A stretch of 64,000 bases of DNA from Bacillota bacterium (GCA_017441925.1 JAFRUE010000002.1:62001-126000); one strand, 5' to 3'; positions 34,768-43,200 are shown, counted from the first letter of the stretch. A program made the numbers and translations. The notes: generated by a model not told the origin, from the letters alone.

Positions 34768-35729
34768 GCTTCCTGATTCCTCATTTCTCTTTCCGCCCGC
34801 TCCCGGCCGCGGCGGGCTATATTTCTGGCAACGGACTCCGACAGTTCCTCCGCAGCATTATATCCCAGACGCCGGCTGCGGTGGTTGACGGTTGCGGTCT
34901 CGATAATGACCGCGAGGTTCCGTCCGGGCTGGATCGGGATCCGGTAAAGGACCACCTTGCTGCCCAGGATCTCTCTTGTTTCATTTGTACTGCCGACACG
35001 GTCATAGACTTTATTCGCCGTCCACGGCTCAAGCTCAATGACCATATCGATCTTCTGTGATTCCTTAACGGCCTCAACGCCGAAAATCTCTTTAACGTTC
35101 ACGATCCCGATACCGCGCAGTTCGACAAAATGCCGCAGCACGTCCGGACTGGAGCCGACGAGCTCGTCGTCGGACAGTTTGCGGATCTCCACGACATCAT
35201 CGGCAACCAGCCGGTGTCCACGGCGCACAAGCTCAAGCGCCGTCTCACTCTTGCCGATTCCGCTCTCGCCTGTGATCAGCACACCGACACCGTACACATC
35301 CACAAGAACGCCGTGAGCGGAGACCTGCGGCGCCAGCACCATGCACAGATACTGGATCAGACGGCCCATGAATTCAGACGTCGGCATGGAGGTCCGCAGT
35401 ACCGGCGTATGACATTTTACTGCTTCCGCCAGCACTTCATCATCCAGCGAGATCGCGCGGCAAAGCACCAGACACGGGATCCTCCGCGCGAAAAGCTCAC
35501 GGAACAGCCCGATCCGCTCTTCCAGCGTCTTCTGCTGCAGATACGCGTTCTCCACATGTCCGATCAGCTGGATCCTGTCATTATCAAAATGCTGATAGAA
35601 CCCTGTCAGCTGCAATGCCGGTCGGTTGATCTCCGTATTCCGGATATACAGACTGTCAAGAGGGATCTCTTCTGTCAGATTTTCAAGTTGAAAGTATCCG
35701 GCAAGCTGCAACAGCGATACTTCGTGCAT
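34764..35729 (-). CDS. hprK: HPr kinase/phosphorylase
   Basis: A 321-residue bifunctional enzyme that phosphorylates and dephosphorylates Ser46 of HPr and Crh in response to sugar metabolites. The Walker A motif GESGIGKS is at 154-161, followed by LVADDVVEI and the family signature near ELRGIGIVNVKEIFG. GGAGGTGG precedes ATG 35729, and a clear promoter lies at 35765-35793. It heads the minus-strand series that runs to mutY and includes the Crh-like substrate candidate. Confidence 0.95.
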   Translation of the reverse strand: MHEVSLLQLAGYFQLENLTEEIPLDSLYIRNTEINRPALQLTGFYQHFDNDRIQLIGHVENAYLQQKTLEERIGLFRELFARRIPCLVLCRAISLDDEVLAEAVKCHTPVLRTSMPTSEFMGRLIQYLCMVLAPQVSAHGVLVDVYGVGVLITGESGIGKSETALELVRRGHRLVADDVVEIRKLSDDELVGSSPDVLRHFVELRGIGIVNVKEIFGVEAVKESQKIDMVIELEPWTANKVYDRVGSTNETREILGSKVVLYRIPIQPGRNLAVIIETATVNHRSRRLGYNAAEELSESVARNIARRGRERAEREMRNQEA

Positions 35730-35764
35730 GCTTCCACCTCCAGGATCAAGGTTACTCTTTATAT

Positions 35765-35793
35765 ATTATACATCATTTTCCGGAAAATCACAA
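35765..35793 (-). promoter_or_regulatory. Promoter of the hprK-to-mutY series
   Basis: Minus strand TTGTGA (35788-35793), 17 bases, TATAAT (35765-35770), 36 bases before the hprK start. No further strong promoter or terminator was recognised down to mutY at 22290. Confidence 0.75.
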
Positions 35794-35811
35794 TACACAG
35801 ACGCATATACA

Positions 35812-35856
35812 GAAAATCCGTCTGCCGGATTCCTAAAGAACCCGGACAGACGGATC
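35812..35856 (-). terminator. Terminator after the EctB-type aminotransferase gene
   Basis: Minus strand stem ATCCGTCTGTCCGGGTTC with GAATCCGGCAGACGGAT (one G.T or mismatch), then TTTTCTG. Confidence 0.85.
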
Positions 35857-35880
35857 ATGTCATTAATCTGGATTGAAAAA

Positions 35881-37137
35881 TCAGCTGAGAACCGCCTTGA
35901 CAGCCTCTTTGATGATCGCAAGGCCGGCCTTGAGCTCCTCGTCGGAGATCGTAAGCGCGGGCATCATCTTAAGGACGCAGTCCTCGCGGCCTGCCTGCTC
36001 GATGATCAGGCCTCTGTTGAAGCACTCTGTAACAGCCTTTCTTGCGGTTCCCGCAGGAGCGGCCTTCTCAAAATCGATGCCCCACATCAGTCCGAGTCCG
36101 CGAAGCTCCAGGCCCTCATGCAGCGGGAGGATCTCCTTCTCGACGTATTCACGGATGATCTCGCCCTTACGGGTGACGTCTTCGTAGATATGCTCGTTCA
36201 GACCGAACTCGATCGCAGCCTTGGCTGCTACGAAAGCAAGATTGTTGCCGCGGAATGTACCGTTATGCTCGCCGGGCTTCCAGATATCCAGCTCGGGCTT
36301 AAGCAGCACGATCGCCATCGGCAGGCCGTAGCCTCCGATCGACTTGGAAAGACCAACGATGTCCGGCTTGATCCCCGCTCTCTCGAAGGAGAAGAAATTG
36401 CCGGAACGTCCGCAGCCGATCTGAATATCGTCAACCACGAAGAGGATCCCGTGCTTATGGCAGAATTCCTCAGCCCGGCGCAGCCATTCCGCGTCCAGCG
36501 GATAGATGCCGCCCTCAGCCTGGACTGTCTCAACGACGAGCGCTGCCGGCATTTCGACGCCGGAGTGATCATCAGTGACCAGTCTCTCCATGTAAGCGAT
36601 CGTATCCAGTTCTGGGAACATATACGGTGCCGGAATATGCGTAACGTCATGCAGCGGGACGCCGGCTCCCTTGCGGGAAGCCATATCCGTCGTCATGGAC
36701 AGTGCTCCCATCGTCATACCGTGGAAAGCACCCATCAGCGCGAAAACATTGGTCCTGCCTGTAACCTTGCGTGCAAGCTTGACAGCCGCTTCCATCGCGT
36801 TCGTACCTGTCGGGCCCGTGAACATGATCTTATAGTCCAGTCCCTTGGGCTCAAGGATATTCTTCTCGAAATACTCGATGAAATCCCTTTTGGCTCCCGT
36901 ATACATATCGAGCGCGTGGATGATCCCGTCCTGCTGGAGATAGGAAATCACGCGGTTCTTGATAAAATCGTTGTTGTGTCCATAGTTCAGAGCACCGGCA
37001 CCATCAAAGAAATCCAGATACTCCCTGCCCTGTTCATCCCAGATCTTAGAACCCTTAGCTACCTGAAACACAGAAGTGAATTTACGGCAGTAGGACCGTA
37101 CCTCAGATTCATAGGTTTCGAATACTTCGTTTGCCAT
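35881..37137 (-). CDS. ectB: Diaminobutyrate-2-oxoglutarate aminotransferase (EctB type)
   Basis: A class III PLP aminotransferase of 418 residues that closely follows the EctB pattern: FETYESEVRSYCRKF, FFDGAGALNYGHN, FTGPTGTNAMEAAVKLARK, DDIQIGCGRSGNFFSFE, PLP lysine in GLSKSIGGYGLPM, and PGEHNGTFRGNN. EctB makes 2,4-diaminobutyrate from aspartate semialdehyde. No ectA, ectC or diaminobutyrate decarboxylase gene is nearby, so the product may feed another route, or the true substrate may be another omega-amino acid. AAAGGAG precedes the start. It is a single-gene unit with its own promoter and terminator. Confidence 0.83.
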   Translation of the reverse strand: MANEVFETYESEVRSYCRKFTSVFQVAKGSKIWDEQGREYLDFFDGAGALNYGHNNDFIKNRVISYLQQDGIIHALDMYTGAKRDFIEYFEKNILEPKGLDYKIMFTGPTGTNAMEAAVKLARKVTGRTNVFALMGAFHGMTMGALSMTTDMASRKGAGVPLHDVTHIPAPYMFPELDTIAYMERLVTDDHSGVEMPAALVVETVQAEGGIYPLDAEWLRRAEEFCHKHGILFVVDDIQIGCGRSGNFFSFERAGIKPDIVGLSKSIGGYGLPMAIVLLKPELDIWKPGEHNGTFRGNNLAFVAAKAAIEFGLNEHIYEDVTRKGEIIREYVEKEILPLHEGLELRGLGLMWGIDFEKAAPAGTARKAVTECFNRGLIIEQAGREDCVLKMMPALTISDEELKAGLAIIKEAVKAVLS

Positions 37138-37211
37138 TCCGCAGTTCTCCTTTACCGCTATAAGATGACGCCTGCATACCCGTAGATTCCGTAACCCCGC
37201 AGGTCACGCCT

Positions 37212-37240
37212 ATCATATCACGAAAGCCGCGGAAATGCAA
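37212..37240 (-). promoter_or_regulatory. Promoter of the EctB-type gene
   Basis: Minus strand TTGCAT (37235-37240), 17 bases, TATGAT (37212-37217) with an upstream TG (extended -10). A CCTGC/GCAGG hairpin can form in the 70-base leader. Confidence 0.65.
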
Positions 37241-37254
37241 TACATTTTTTGCAG

Positions 37255-37296
37255 AATAAAAAACCCCGGATTTCCGCATAAACACGCGGTTCCGGG
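37255..37296 (-). terminator. Terminator after thiT
   Basis: Minus strand CCCCGGAACCGC pairs with GCGGAAATCCGGGG (small internal loop), followed by TTTTTTATT. Confidence 0.85.
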
Positions 37297-37351
37297 GCAT
37301 TTCAGGCTTTGACGGTATTTAGAAATACTATTTTTATTGTTTACTATCCCG

Positions 37352-37999
37352 TTACGCACGGGCCATGGTCTTGATTCTCTCGAGCGATTGCTTCACCGGA
37401 GTGACAGCCATGAAGACAACGATCGTGACCAAGGCTTCCGCTCCGATATACGCGATATTATAGGCAAAAGAATACGCTAACGGATTCATGTTCCACTCTG
37501 CGGCATATTCAGAGAAGAATACGACACCGGAGATCACGGACATGATCAATCTGCCCAGACATCCGACCGCATAACCGGTCAGCATTCCGTCCTGCCTCTT
37601 CCAGAAGAACCCGGACAGGCCAAGCGCTCCGAACGCAAGCGGATAATCGACCAGAAGCTGTACCGGACTGATAACCCAAGGCCCCAGAATCAGCTGGATC
37701 AGACCGTAAGCCATACCGCACAGAATACCCTGCGCGGGTCCGTAGATATAGCCGATCAGTGTGATCGGCAGCATACTGAACAGTGTTACCGAACCGCCCT
37801 GCGGCATCTTCAGGATCTTAACAAAGCTCAGAACTGTAGCAACAGCGACCATAACAGCCGAGAACACCAGCATTCTGGTTCCCTTGTGGCTGCCTTCACC
37901 AGACCTGGAGCGCGAAACACCGATACCTGCCAGGATCAGAAGAATCGCGGCGGCAGCGGTAATAAGCTGCCCGTACCAACTTTCAAAAAAAGCCTGCAT
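37352..37999 (-). CDS. thiT: Thiamine ECF transporter substrate-binding membrane protein
   Basis: A 215-residue S component of an energy-coupling-factor transporter, with about six transmembrane helices; GGSVTLFSMLPI is the typical ThiT segment and the region near EWNMNPLAYSFAYN resembles its thiamine-binding part. It captures thiamine and relies on a shared EcfAA'T module encoded elsewhere. Identification is fixed by the TPP riboswitch in its leader. The start at 37999 has GGAGG at 8 bases, and that site can be masked by a 7-bp hairpin. An N-terminal extra helix of about 35 residues precedes the core. Confidence 0.92.
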   Translation of the reverse strand: MQAFFESWYGQLITAAAAILLILAGIGVSRSRSGEGSHKGTRMLVFSAVMVAVATVLSFVKILKMPQGGSVTLFSMLPITLIGYIYGPAQGILCGMAYGLIQLILGPWVISPVQLLVDYPLAFGALGLSGFFWKRQDGMLTGYAVGCLGRLIMSVISGVVFFSEYAAEWNMNPLAYSFAYNIAYIGAEALVTIVVFMAVTPVKQSLERIKTMARA

Positions 38000-38006
38000 A
38001 AAAATA

Positions 38007-38029
38007 TCCTCCTTTGTTTATCAGGAGGA
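38007..38029 (-). promoter_or_regulatory. Ribosome-site-masking hairpin of thiT
   Basis: Minus strand TCCTCCT pairs with AGGAGGA, the thiT ribosome site, around a 9-base loop. It lies between the TPP aptamer and the start codon and is the probable expression platform (translation control). Confidence 0.75.
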
Positions 38030-38061
38030 AATCGATAGGTACTAAGATGGCCTTATAAATG

Positions 38062-38158
38062 CTTCCCTACGCCGGTATCACCCGGATCAGGTCATAAGGG
38101 TCAGTATCAGGAAACCGTCAATCCTGATTCTTTCTCAGTCTAAGGACTCCCCCAGCAG
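38062..38158 (-). ncRNA. TPP riboswitch (THI element)
   Basis: Minus strand holds the conserved parts of the thiamine pyrophosphate aptamer: GGGGGAGTCC, CTGAGA (38133-38138), GACCTGATCCGGGTGATACC and GCGTAGGGAAGC. A short P1 can form between TGCT and AGCA at its ends. It controls thiT directly downstream. No terminator with U-run follows, so control is probably on translation through the hairpin at 38007-38029. Confidence 0.95.
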
Positions 38159-38166
38159 ATGCATTG

Positions 38167-38195
38167 ATTATACATCCGCCGGGGGATTCTGTCAA
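38167..38195 (-). promoter_or_regulatory. Consensus promoter of thiT
   Basis: Minus strand TTGACA (38190-38195), exactly 17 bases, TATAAT (38167-38172): a perfect SigA consensus. The start point falls at about 38160, just before the aptamer. The -35 begins 4 bases after the stop of the GNAT gene. Confidence 0.88.
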
Positions 38196-38198
38196 CTG

Positions 38199-38711
38199 TC
38201 AGATAGAGCAACGCCTCTGATAAGCGATCCTCGGCGTACCGTCCGCGACATAGATAATGCCGCAGCGGGTAAAACCGTATTTATCCAGTAGGTGCTGCAT
38301 TATCGTATTGTCGTGATGCGTATCGATACGGATATTGCGGATCCTTCCCGCGGCGAAGACAAGTGCTGCCTCCAGGACTCCTTTTGCAGAGCCGTCCCCG
38401 GCGATCCTGTGGATCGTCCCGTAAGGCTCATCATTCAGCCATTCTCCGTCCTCGATCACCTTATAGGTCGGATCCTCCCCAATGATCAGCACAAAGACGC
38501 CCGAGATCTGTTCCCGGCCGTTCTGCCGGCTGCAGACGGCATAGGATCTTCCGATCCGGATATCCTCTGAGATCATACCGCGGGGCGGATGATCCGTCCC
38601 CCACTGGTTCGGATTCCCGTTCTTACGCATTGTTTCCCGGGCAGCGGCATAGATCTCCATGATTCTGTCAAGATCCTTCGCCGCGGCCGGTCTGACGTAT
38701 AACTCTGTCAT
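38199..38711 (-). CDS. GNAT family N-acetyltransferase
   Basis: A 170-residue acetyltransferase-fold protein (MTELYVRPAAAKDLDRIMEIY). The acetyl-CoA motif is weak: the expected R/QxxGxG/A region reads AGDGSAKGVLEAAL, consistent with a functional but divergent site. RIDTHHDNTIMQHLLDKYGF is the usual GNAT motif B. Substrate unknown. The ribosome site is poor and the gene starts 15 bases after the membrane protein gene, so coupled expression is likely. It ends the series running from 42951. Confidence 0.8.
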   Translation of the reverse strand: MTELYVRPAAAKDLDRIMEIYAAARETMRKNGNPNQWGTDHPPRGMISEDIRIGRSYAVCSRQNGREQISGVFVLIIGEDPTYKVIEDGEWLNDEPYGTIHRIAGDGSAKGVLEAALVFAAGRIRNIRIDTHHDNTIMQHLLDKYGFTRCGIIYVADGTPRIAYQRRCSI

Positions 38712-38726
38712 TTCCGGCTTGCTTTT

Positions 38727-39278
38727 TCAGGCCTCTTCCTGTACGGCTTTGCGCAGTCCGAACAGTACAAACGTTGTATAAACGGCCAGTACCAAGGCTG
38801 CAAGTCCGATCACAAGTCCAACGACAGCCAGTGTTTCTGCCTTTGTGATCAGCATAATCAGGCCAACCACAACAAAAGCGACGCTGGCCGTGAGATTCAG
38901 GATCTTCAGCATATAGATCGTCTGTTCCCGGCTGGGATCAAAATCACGCGAAACCTTTTCCAGCGCTCCGAAAAGCATGTACATCAGGAACAGCGCCAGC
39001 AGGGAGAAGAATATGCCCAGATATCCCAGTTCGGGACCGCCCGTGAAATCAAGGATCCAGAGCACACCTTTAAATACGGCCATGATCAGGAAGCCCCATT
39101 TCAGATAGACTCTGTTTTCCATATAGCTGCCCAGCTTGTCATAAGCCAGGAAGAACAGGATCCATCCGAGAAAATCGGGCACAATATTGACAGTTGCGCC
39201 GTTGAAAGTCAGATTGATATTGATCAGCGTGAACAGAAACCCGAATGCTACATAAGAAATTCCTTTTTTGATATCCAT
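38727..39278 (-). CDS. Uncharacterised membrane protein
   Basis: A 183-residue protein with five or so predicted transmembrane helices (about 8-28, 33-52, 62-80, 88-108, 130-150 and 157-178). Function not recognised. AAGGAGGAAGC precedes ATG 39278, which is preferred over the upstream in-frame start at 39317 because that one overlaps the ribosome site region of this operon. Neighbours are an esterase upstream and a GNAT enzyme downstream; neither reveals its role. Confidence 0.7.
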   Translation of the reverse strand: MDIKKGISYVAFGFLFTLININLTFNGATVNIVPDFLGWILFFLAYDKLGSYMENRVYLKWGFLIMAVFKGVLWILDFTGGPELGYLGIFFSLLALFLMYMLFGALEKVSRDFDPSREQTIYMLKILNLTASVAFVVVGLIMLITKAETLAVVGLVIGLAALVLAVYTTFVLFGLRKAVQEEA

Positions 39279-39309
39279 TACTGCTTCCTCCTTATTATCC
39301 AAAGATCCT

Positions 39310-40059
39310 TTATTCAAAGAAAAACGGCATGGCTTTTTTCAGTGATTCATCCCAGAATTTCCACTCATGGATGCCGGGCCACTTCCAGTATTCATGCGCA
39401 TAGCCTTTCTCGTCCAAATAGGCGGAGAAACGCTCATTGAGCGGGAAAAGCTGATCCTCCGTCCCGCATGTCATCAGAAGCTTCGTTCTCGGGCCGTCCG
39501 CAGGCAGCCTGTCCACGAGTCCGTACAGATCTTCATTTTCAAGCGGAGCCGGCTCCATACCGAAGATCCCCTGGAGTTCGCGGTATTTCATCGTGTCCTT
39601 CTCCGTCGCCCCGATCCGGAAACGGATATCCGGCATTGCGGAGAAAGCTGCCGCACCGGCGTATCTCTCCGGATAATTCAGCGCGCATTTCAGCGCTCCG
39701 TAGCCGCCCATCGACAGTCCCATCACATAGGTCTTGGCAGGATCGTCCGGAATGCGGAACATTCTCTGGCAGATCTGTGGAAGCTCCTCTGTGACATAGG
39801 TGAAATACTGGCTGCCATAGCGCATATCCGTGTAGAAACTGCGGTCGACGTTTGGCATGACGGCAGCGAGCCTGTACTCTTCGCACAGCCGTTCAATGCA
39901 GGTATAACGCATCCAGGAATGCGCGTTCTGTCCCCTGCCGTGCAGGAAATATACGATGCCGCGCACTTCCACATCCGCACGGTCCTGCGGCAGGATGACG
40001 ACCGCCTGTGTGTCCCGTATCAACGTCTCTGAATAGAGTTCACACTGTAGTAAAGCCAT
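39310..40059 (-). CDS. Esterase family alpha/beta hydrolase
   Basis: A 249-residue serine esterase of the esterase D/tributyrin esterase (EstA) group. YFLHGRGQNAHSW carries the oxyanion region, the nucleophile is Ser in GLSMGGYGA, and the triad is completed by Asp in GTEDQLF and His in GIHEWKFW. It may deacylate sugar esters or short-chain esters; no signal peptide is present. GAGAGGGG precedes the start. The 64-bp gap upstream contains a 7-bp GC hairpin (40093-40112) without a U-run. Confidence 0.87.
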   Translation of the reverse strand: MALLQCELYSETLIRDTQAVVILPQDRADVEVRGIVYFLHGRGQNAHSWMRYTCIERLCEEYRLAAVMPNVDRSFYTDMRYGSQYFTYVTEELPQICQRMFRIPDDPAKTYVMGLSMGGYGALKCALNYPERYAGAAAFSAMPDIRFRIGATEKDTMKYRELQGIFGMEPAPLENEDLYGLVDRLPADGPRTKLLMTCGTEDQLFPLNERFSAYLDEKGYAHEYWKWPGIHEWKFWDESLKKAMPFFFE

Positions 40060-40123
40060 TTTGTTGCCCCTCTCTGTGTATATTCTGAAATGGCTGCGGT
40101 TTCAGCCGCAGCTGATTTATCCG

Positions 40124-41110
40124 TTATCTCTGGCATTCGCCGGGATTTTCCGGAATCCCTCCGTCCTGCAGGATCTGCACGGCAGTAGCCGGCCCGAGAT
40201 TCTTCCAGTCCTTCACGGCCCAGACGACCTTTCTGTCCGGTGTGACTTCCACAAGCTGGGCGGATCTGCCGTTGTCTCCACGCGCGCAGAGGATCGTATT
40301 GCCGTTGTCAAGCCGCACACAGCTCTGCGTTCCGATGAGCGCGTATTCACCGAGGTCCTCCTGCGTAAGACGCCAGGCGACGGACTTGTCCGGGCGGTAT
40401 TCGATCACACTCTGGTCGGCCTCCTCCGAAATAAGAGTATTGCCGTTCTTAAGGCGGATCGCTGCCCATGGCTGTTTCACCGGCACTGACCAGATCTCCC
40501 GCAGATCGGAATCGAACTCTACGACCCGTCCTCCGGAGAGATAACACATCAGATACGTCCCTGCCGCTGTAACGCGGAAACGGCGTCCCTGCCCGTGTGT
40601 TCCTCCGATGCCCCAGTACGGCATGATCCGGTCCGTCTCTGTCTCGCCAGTCTTTTTGTTATATATGACCAGATGCGGCCGGTATTCCTCGTTCAGGACA
40701 TATGCGATCCTGTCCCTGCCGAGAGGCTGGATCGCATGCATCTCGGTATTTTCCGGACATTTATAATACCACACCTCGCGCTTGTCGGGTGTGATTTCCG
40801 CTGCCCAGTACATATGGGAAAACAGGATGTTGCCGTTTGTGAGCATCCAGATATCGTCGAGTTCCCAGCCTGCCCCGGTATCATAAGTCCAGACGGTCTT
40901 CCCGTCCTTGATCAGGAAGATCCTGTTGCAGCCTTCGCCGATATAGAGCATATCGTGCCGCTTGAGGCCCTCACCCGGAAGGGACGGATCACGGTCCTCC
41001 CCCTGCGGTATAAAAGGCGGATCGATCGTCTCTTCCCTCGGTCCCCACTTTGGGATGTTCGGATCCAGGAACTTTTTTACAGCATCTTCAAGCACATATC
41101 CCATGATCAT
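40124..41110 (-). CDS. Beta-propeller protein, arylsulfotransferase/PQQ-like
   Basis: A 328-residue protein with repeated blades of the type W/Y-xx-D...NGNTL (DDIWMLTNGNILFSH, AAIRLKNGNTLISEEA, SCVRLDNGNTILCARG, PDRKVVWAV), typical of PQQ-like or arylsulfotransferase-like beta-propellers. No signal peptide, no catalytic motif I can name; it may bind a ligand or protein. Start 41110 has AAGGG close by; the ATG at 41104 is also possible. It lies 10 bases after the HAD hydrolase gene. Confidence 0.7.
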   Translation of the reverse strand: MIMGYVLEDAVKKFLDPNIPKWGPREETIDPPFIPQGEDRDPSLPGEGLKRHDMLYIGEGCNRIFLIKDGKTVWTYDTGAGWELDDIWMLTNGNILFSHMYWAAEITPDKREVWYYKCPENTEMHAIQPLGRDRIAYVLNEEYRPHLVIYNKKTGETETDRIMPYWGIGGTHGQGRRFRVTAAGTYLMCYLSGGRVVEFDSDLREIWSVPVKQPWAAIRLKNGNTLISEEADQSVIEYRPDKSVAWRLTQEDLGEYALIGTQSCVRLDNGNTILCARGDNGRSAQLVEVTPDRKVVWAVKDWKNLGPATAVQILQDGGIPENPGECQR

Positions 41111-41119
41111 CTTTTCCCT

Positions 41120-41767
41120 TCATGAAAGAATAATACTGCCGATCTCCTCTGCTGTCTCCGCGATATAATCCGCGCCGGATTCTTCCAGTTCGTGCCTGCT
41201 GCCATAGCCGAAGAGAACTCCGATCGAATCGATTCCGAGCTCCTTCGCGGCCGTGATATCATGATATCTGTCTCCGACCATAACGGCCTCACTGAGGTCA
41301 CAAATTCCGGCCTGTCCGACGGCATACCGGATCACGTCCGTCTTTGTCCTGCGCAGGATATCGTCTGCCACTGCAATAATACTGAAATACCTGTCCAGCC
41401 CGAAGTGCGCCAGTACGGTCCTGGTTGCCCAGTCACTTTTGGAAGTCGCGATGATCAGAGTCCTGTCCAAGTCCCGCAGCCTTGCCAGAAGCTCCGGAAT
41501 GCCCGGATAGACAGCATTCTGATAAACGCCGCCATGATGATTGTAATAATCACGGTAAAGGGCGACCGCCTTATCGCAGTCCGCTCCCTCCAGGCCGTAT
41601 CTGTCCCTGAACGAATCTGCGAGCGGCGGGCCTACGAACTTCCTCAGCTCTGCAGTACTGTTCTCCTCGATTCCCATATCGTGCAGCGCAGACTGTGCCG
41701 CCCACATGATTCCCGGACCGGAATCTGTCAGTGTCCCGTCCAGATCGAACAGCACATACCGGTACAT
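41120..41767 (-). CDS. HAD family hydrolase, phosphoglycolate phosphatase-like
   Basis: A 215-residue haloacid-dehalogenase phosphatase. Motif I DLDGTLTDSGPGI, motif II ATSK, motif III Lys in RTKTDVIRY, motif IV VGDRYHDITAAKEL are all present with a helical cap as in Gph/PpaX. Likely removes phosphate from small metabolites such as phosphoglycolate; specificity uncertain. GGAGG precedes ATG 41767, whose A is shared with the stop of the preceding serine hydrolase gene. Confidence 0.85.
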   Translation of the reverse strand: MYRYVLFDLDGTLTDSGPGIMWAAQSALHDMGIEENSTAELRKFVGPPLADSFRDRYGLEGADCDKAVALYRDYYNHHGGVYQNAVYPGIPELLARLRDLDRTLIIATSKSDWATRTVLAHFGLDRYFSIIAVADDILRRTKTDVIRYAVGQAGICDLSEAVMVGDRYHDITAAKELGIDSIGVLFGYGSRHELEESGADYIAETAEEIGSIILS

Positions 41768-42951
41768 CAATTATCCTCCAGCTGGCCGTATACCGCGTTG
41801 ATGAAGCGGTCTCTCTCGGAATCGTCCCCAAGATTCTGCGTATTGAAGACAATGACCATATCTTCTTTCGGATCAACACAGAACCAGGAAGATCCCTTGC
41901 CGAACCAGCCCCATTCCCCAAGAGAAGTCATATGCTTCGTGCGACCCGGATTGATGCAGGTCCGCACGGCAAGTCCGTACCCATAACCCTGCAGTAGCGG
42001 CATGTTTTTCTCCATCATGGTGTTCTGCTCGGGGGTCAGATGATTCGTGCGCATGAAATCGACCGTGCGGCTGCCGAGGATCCTCTCTTTACCGTAAGAT
42101 CCCCGCTGCAGCAGCATCTGTGCGAATACCGCGTAATCTCTTGTCGTGGATACAATACCGTCCCCGCCTTCTTTATAGGCCGGAAGCTTCAGCTGACGGG
42201 CATCTTTGAAGGTCTCTCCCGAGACCCATTTGCCCTTCTCCACGCGCGTGTACAGATGCGCGAAACGTTCCTGCTTCTCGGTCGGCACATAATAATCCGT
42301 GTCCTTCAGACCAAGCGGATCCAGGATGTGTTCTTTTACATAATCGCGCAGATCCTGTCCTGAGAGGATCTCGACCAGCGCTCCGATAACGTCCATGCTA
42401 AGTCCATACTGATAACCGTCCCCGGGATTAAACTCCAGAGGATTCGTCCCAATCATGTTGGCCGCTTCAATTGTCGTAACGGGATGATCCGTCTCCGGCG
42501 AATGGTCAATGACCTCATAGATCTCATGCATCATATCCGCGGAGAGCGTCCTGCCGGGATGATCATAGGGAATACCCGACGTCATCGTCAGCAGATTCCG
42601 GATCGTATTGGGACGCGTGACCGGCTTATAGACGACGTGACCGATCTTTTCATCATAGGTAAGATACTTCTGGTCCCTGAAGCCCGGCAGATACTCCTGT
42701 ACAGGGTCCGTCATTCTGAATCTGCCCTGTTCGAAAAGCTGCATGACCGCGACCGCGGTGATGACCTTCGTCATTGAATAAAGGCGGTAGATCGTATCGT
42801 CCTGTACAGGCTTCTTCTGCTCCAGATCCGCAAGTCCCGTAAATCCGCGGTAGATCTCCTCACCGTGCCGCAGTACGATCGCGCTTGCCATCGGCAGAGA
42901 ACCGTCGTCGATCATTCTTTGAAGGATACCATCCAATAATTTTGTATTCAT
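41767..42951 (-). CDS. Serine hydrolase, class C beta-lactamase-like (EstB type)
   Basis: The third beta-lactamase-fold serine hydrolase of the window, 394 residues. SMTK at 59-62 is the nucleophile motif; YGLSMDVIG supplies the Tyr; the usual HxG is replaced by GEWGWFGKGS, as in EstB-type esterases, which supports esterase rather than beta-lactam hydrolysis. No signal peptide. AGAGGT precedes the start. It heads the series 42951 to 38199 from the promoter at 43011-43039. Confidence 0.85.
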   Translation of the reverse strand: MNTKLLDGILQRMIDDGSLPMASAIVLRHGEEIYRGFTGLADLEQKKPVQDDTIYRLYSMTKVITAVAVMQLFEQGRFRMTDPVQEYLPGFRDQKYLTYDEKIGHVVYKPVTRPNTIRNLLTMTSGIPYDHPGRTLSADMMHEIYEVIDHSPETDHPVTTIEAANMIGTNPLEFNPGDGYQYGLSMDVIGALVEILSGQDLRDYVKEHILDPLGLKDTDYYVPTEKQERFAHLYTRVEKGKWVSGETFKDARQLKLPAYKEGGDGIVSTTRDYAVFAQMLLQRGSYGKERILGSRTVDFMRTNHLTPEQNTMMEKNMPLLQGYGYGLAVRTCINPGRTKHMTSLGEWGWFGKGSSWFCVDPKEDMVIVFNTQNLGDDSERDRFINAVYGQLEDN

Positions 42952-43010
42952 GTGTGACCTCTTTCCGCCGTTTACGGCATTTCTCCATCTCTCTTCAGAT
43001 CATTACAGCC

Positions 43011-43039
43011 AGTATACACGATCCGGTCCATTCCGTCAA
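43011..43039 (-). promoter_or_regulatory. Promoter of the 42951-38199 series
   Basis: Minus strand TTGACG (43034-43039), 17 bases, TATACT (43011-43016). Confidence 0.7.
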
Positions 43040-43134
43040 CGAGCCCGCAATGATCCGAAGTGTCTTCTGCTTTTCATTTATATCACAATCGGGAATCAAC
43101 TGCAACCGTCTCTTCCGCGCAGCCGGCCGCATTC

Positions 43135-43163
43135 TTGAAAAGTAATTCCGGATATGATAGAAT
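43135..43163 (+). promoter_or_regulatory. Promoter of the aldo/keto reductase gene
   Basis: TTGAAA (43135-43140), 17 bases, TAGAAT (43158-43163) with an extended -10 TG. The start codon is 38 bases further, which supports 43201 and excludes the upstream in-frame start at 43060. Confidence 0.7.
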
Positions 43164-43200
43164 AAAAAACAACATGTATAAAAACGGAAAGGGGCGCACT

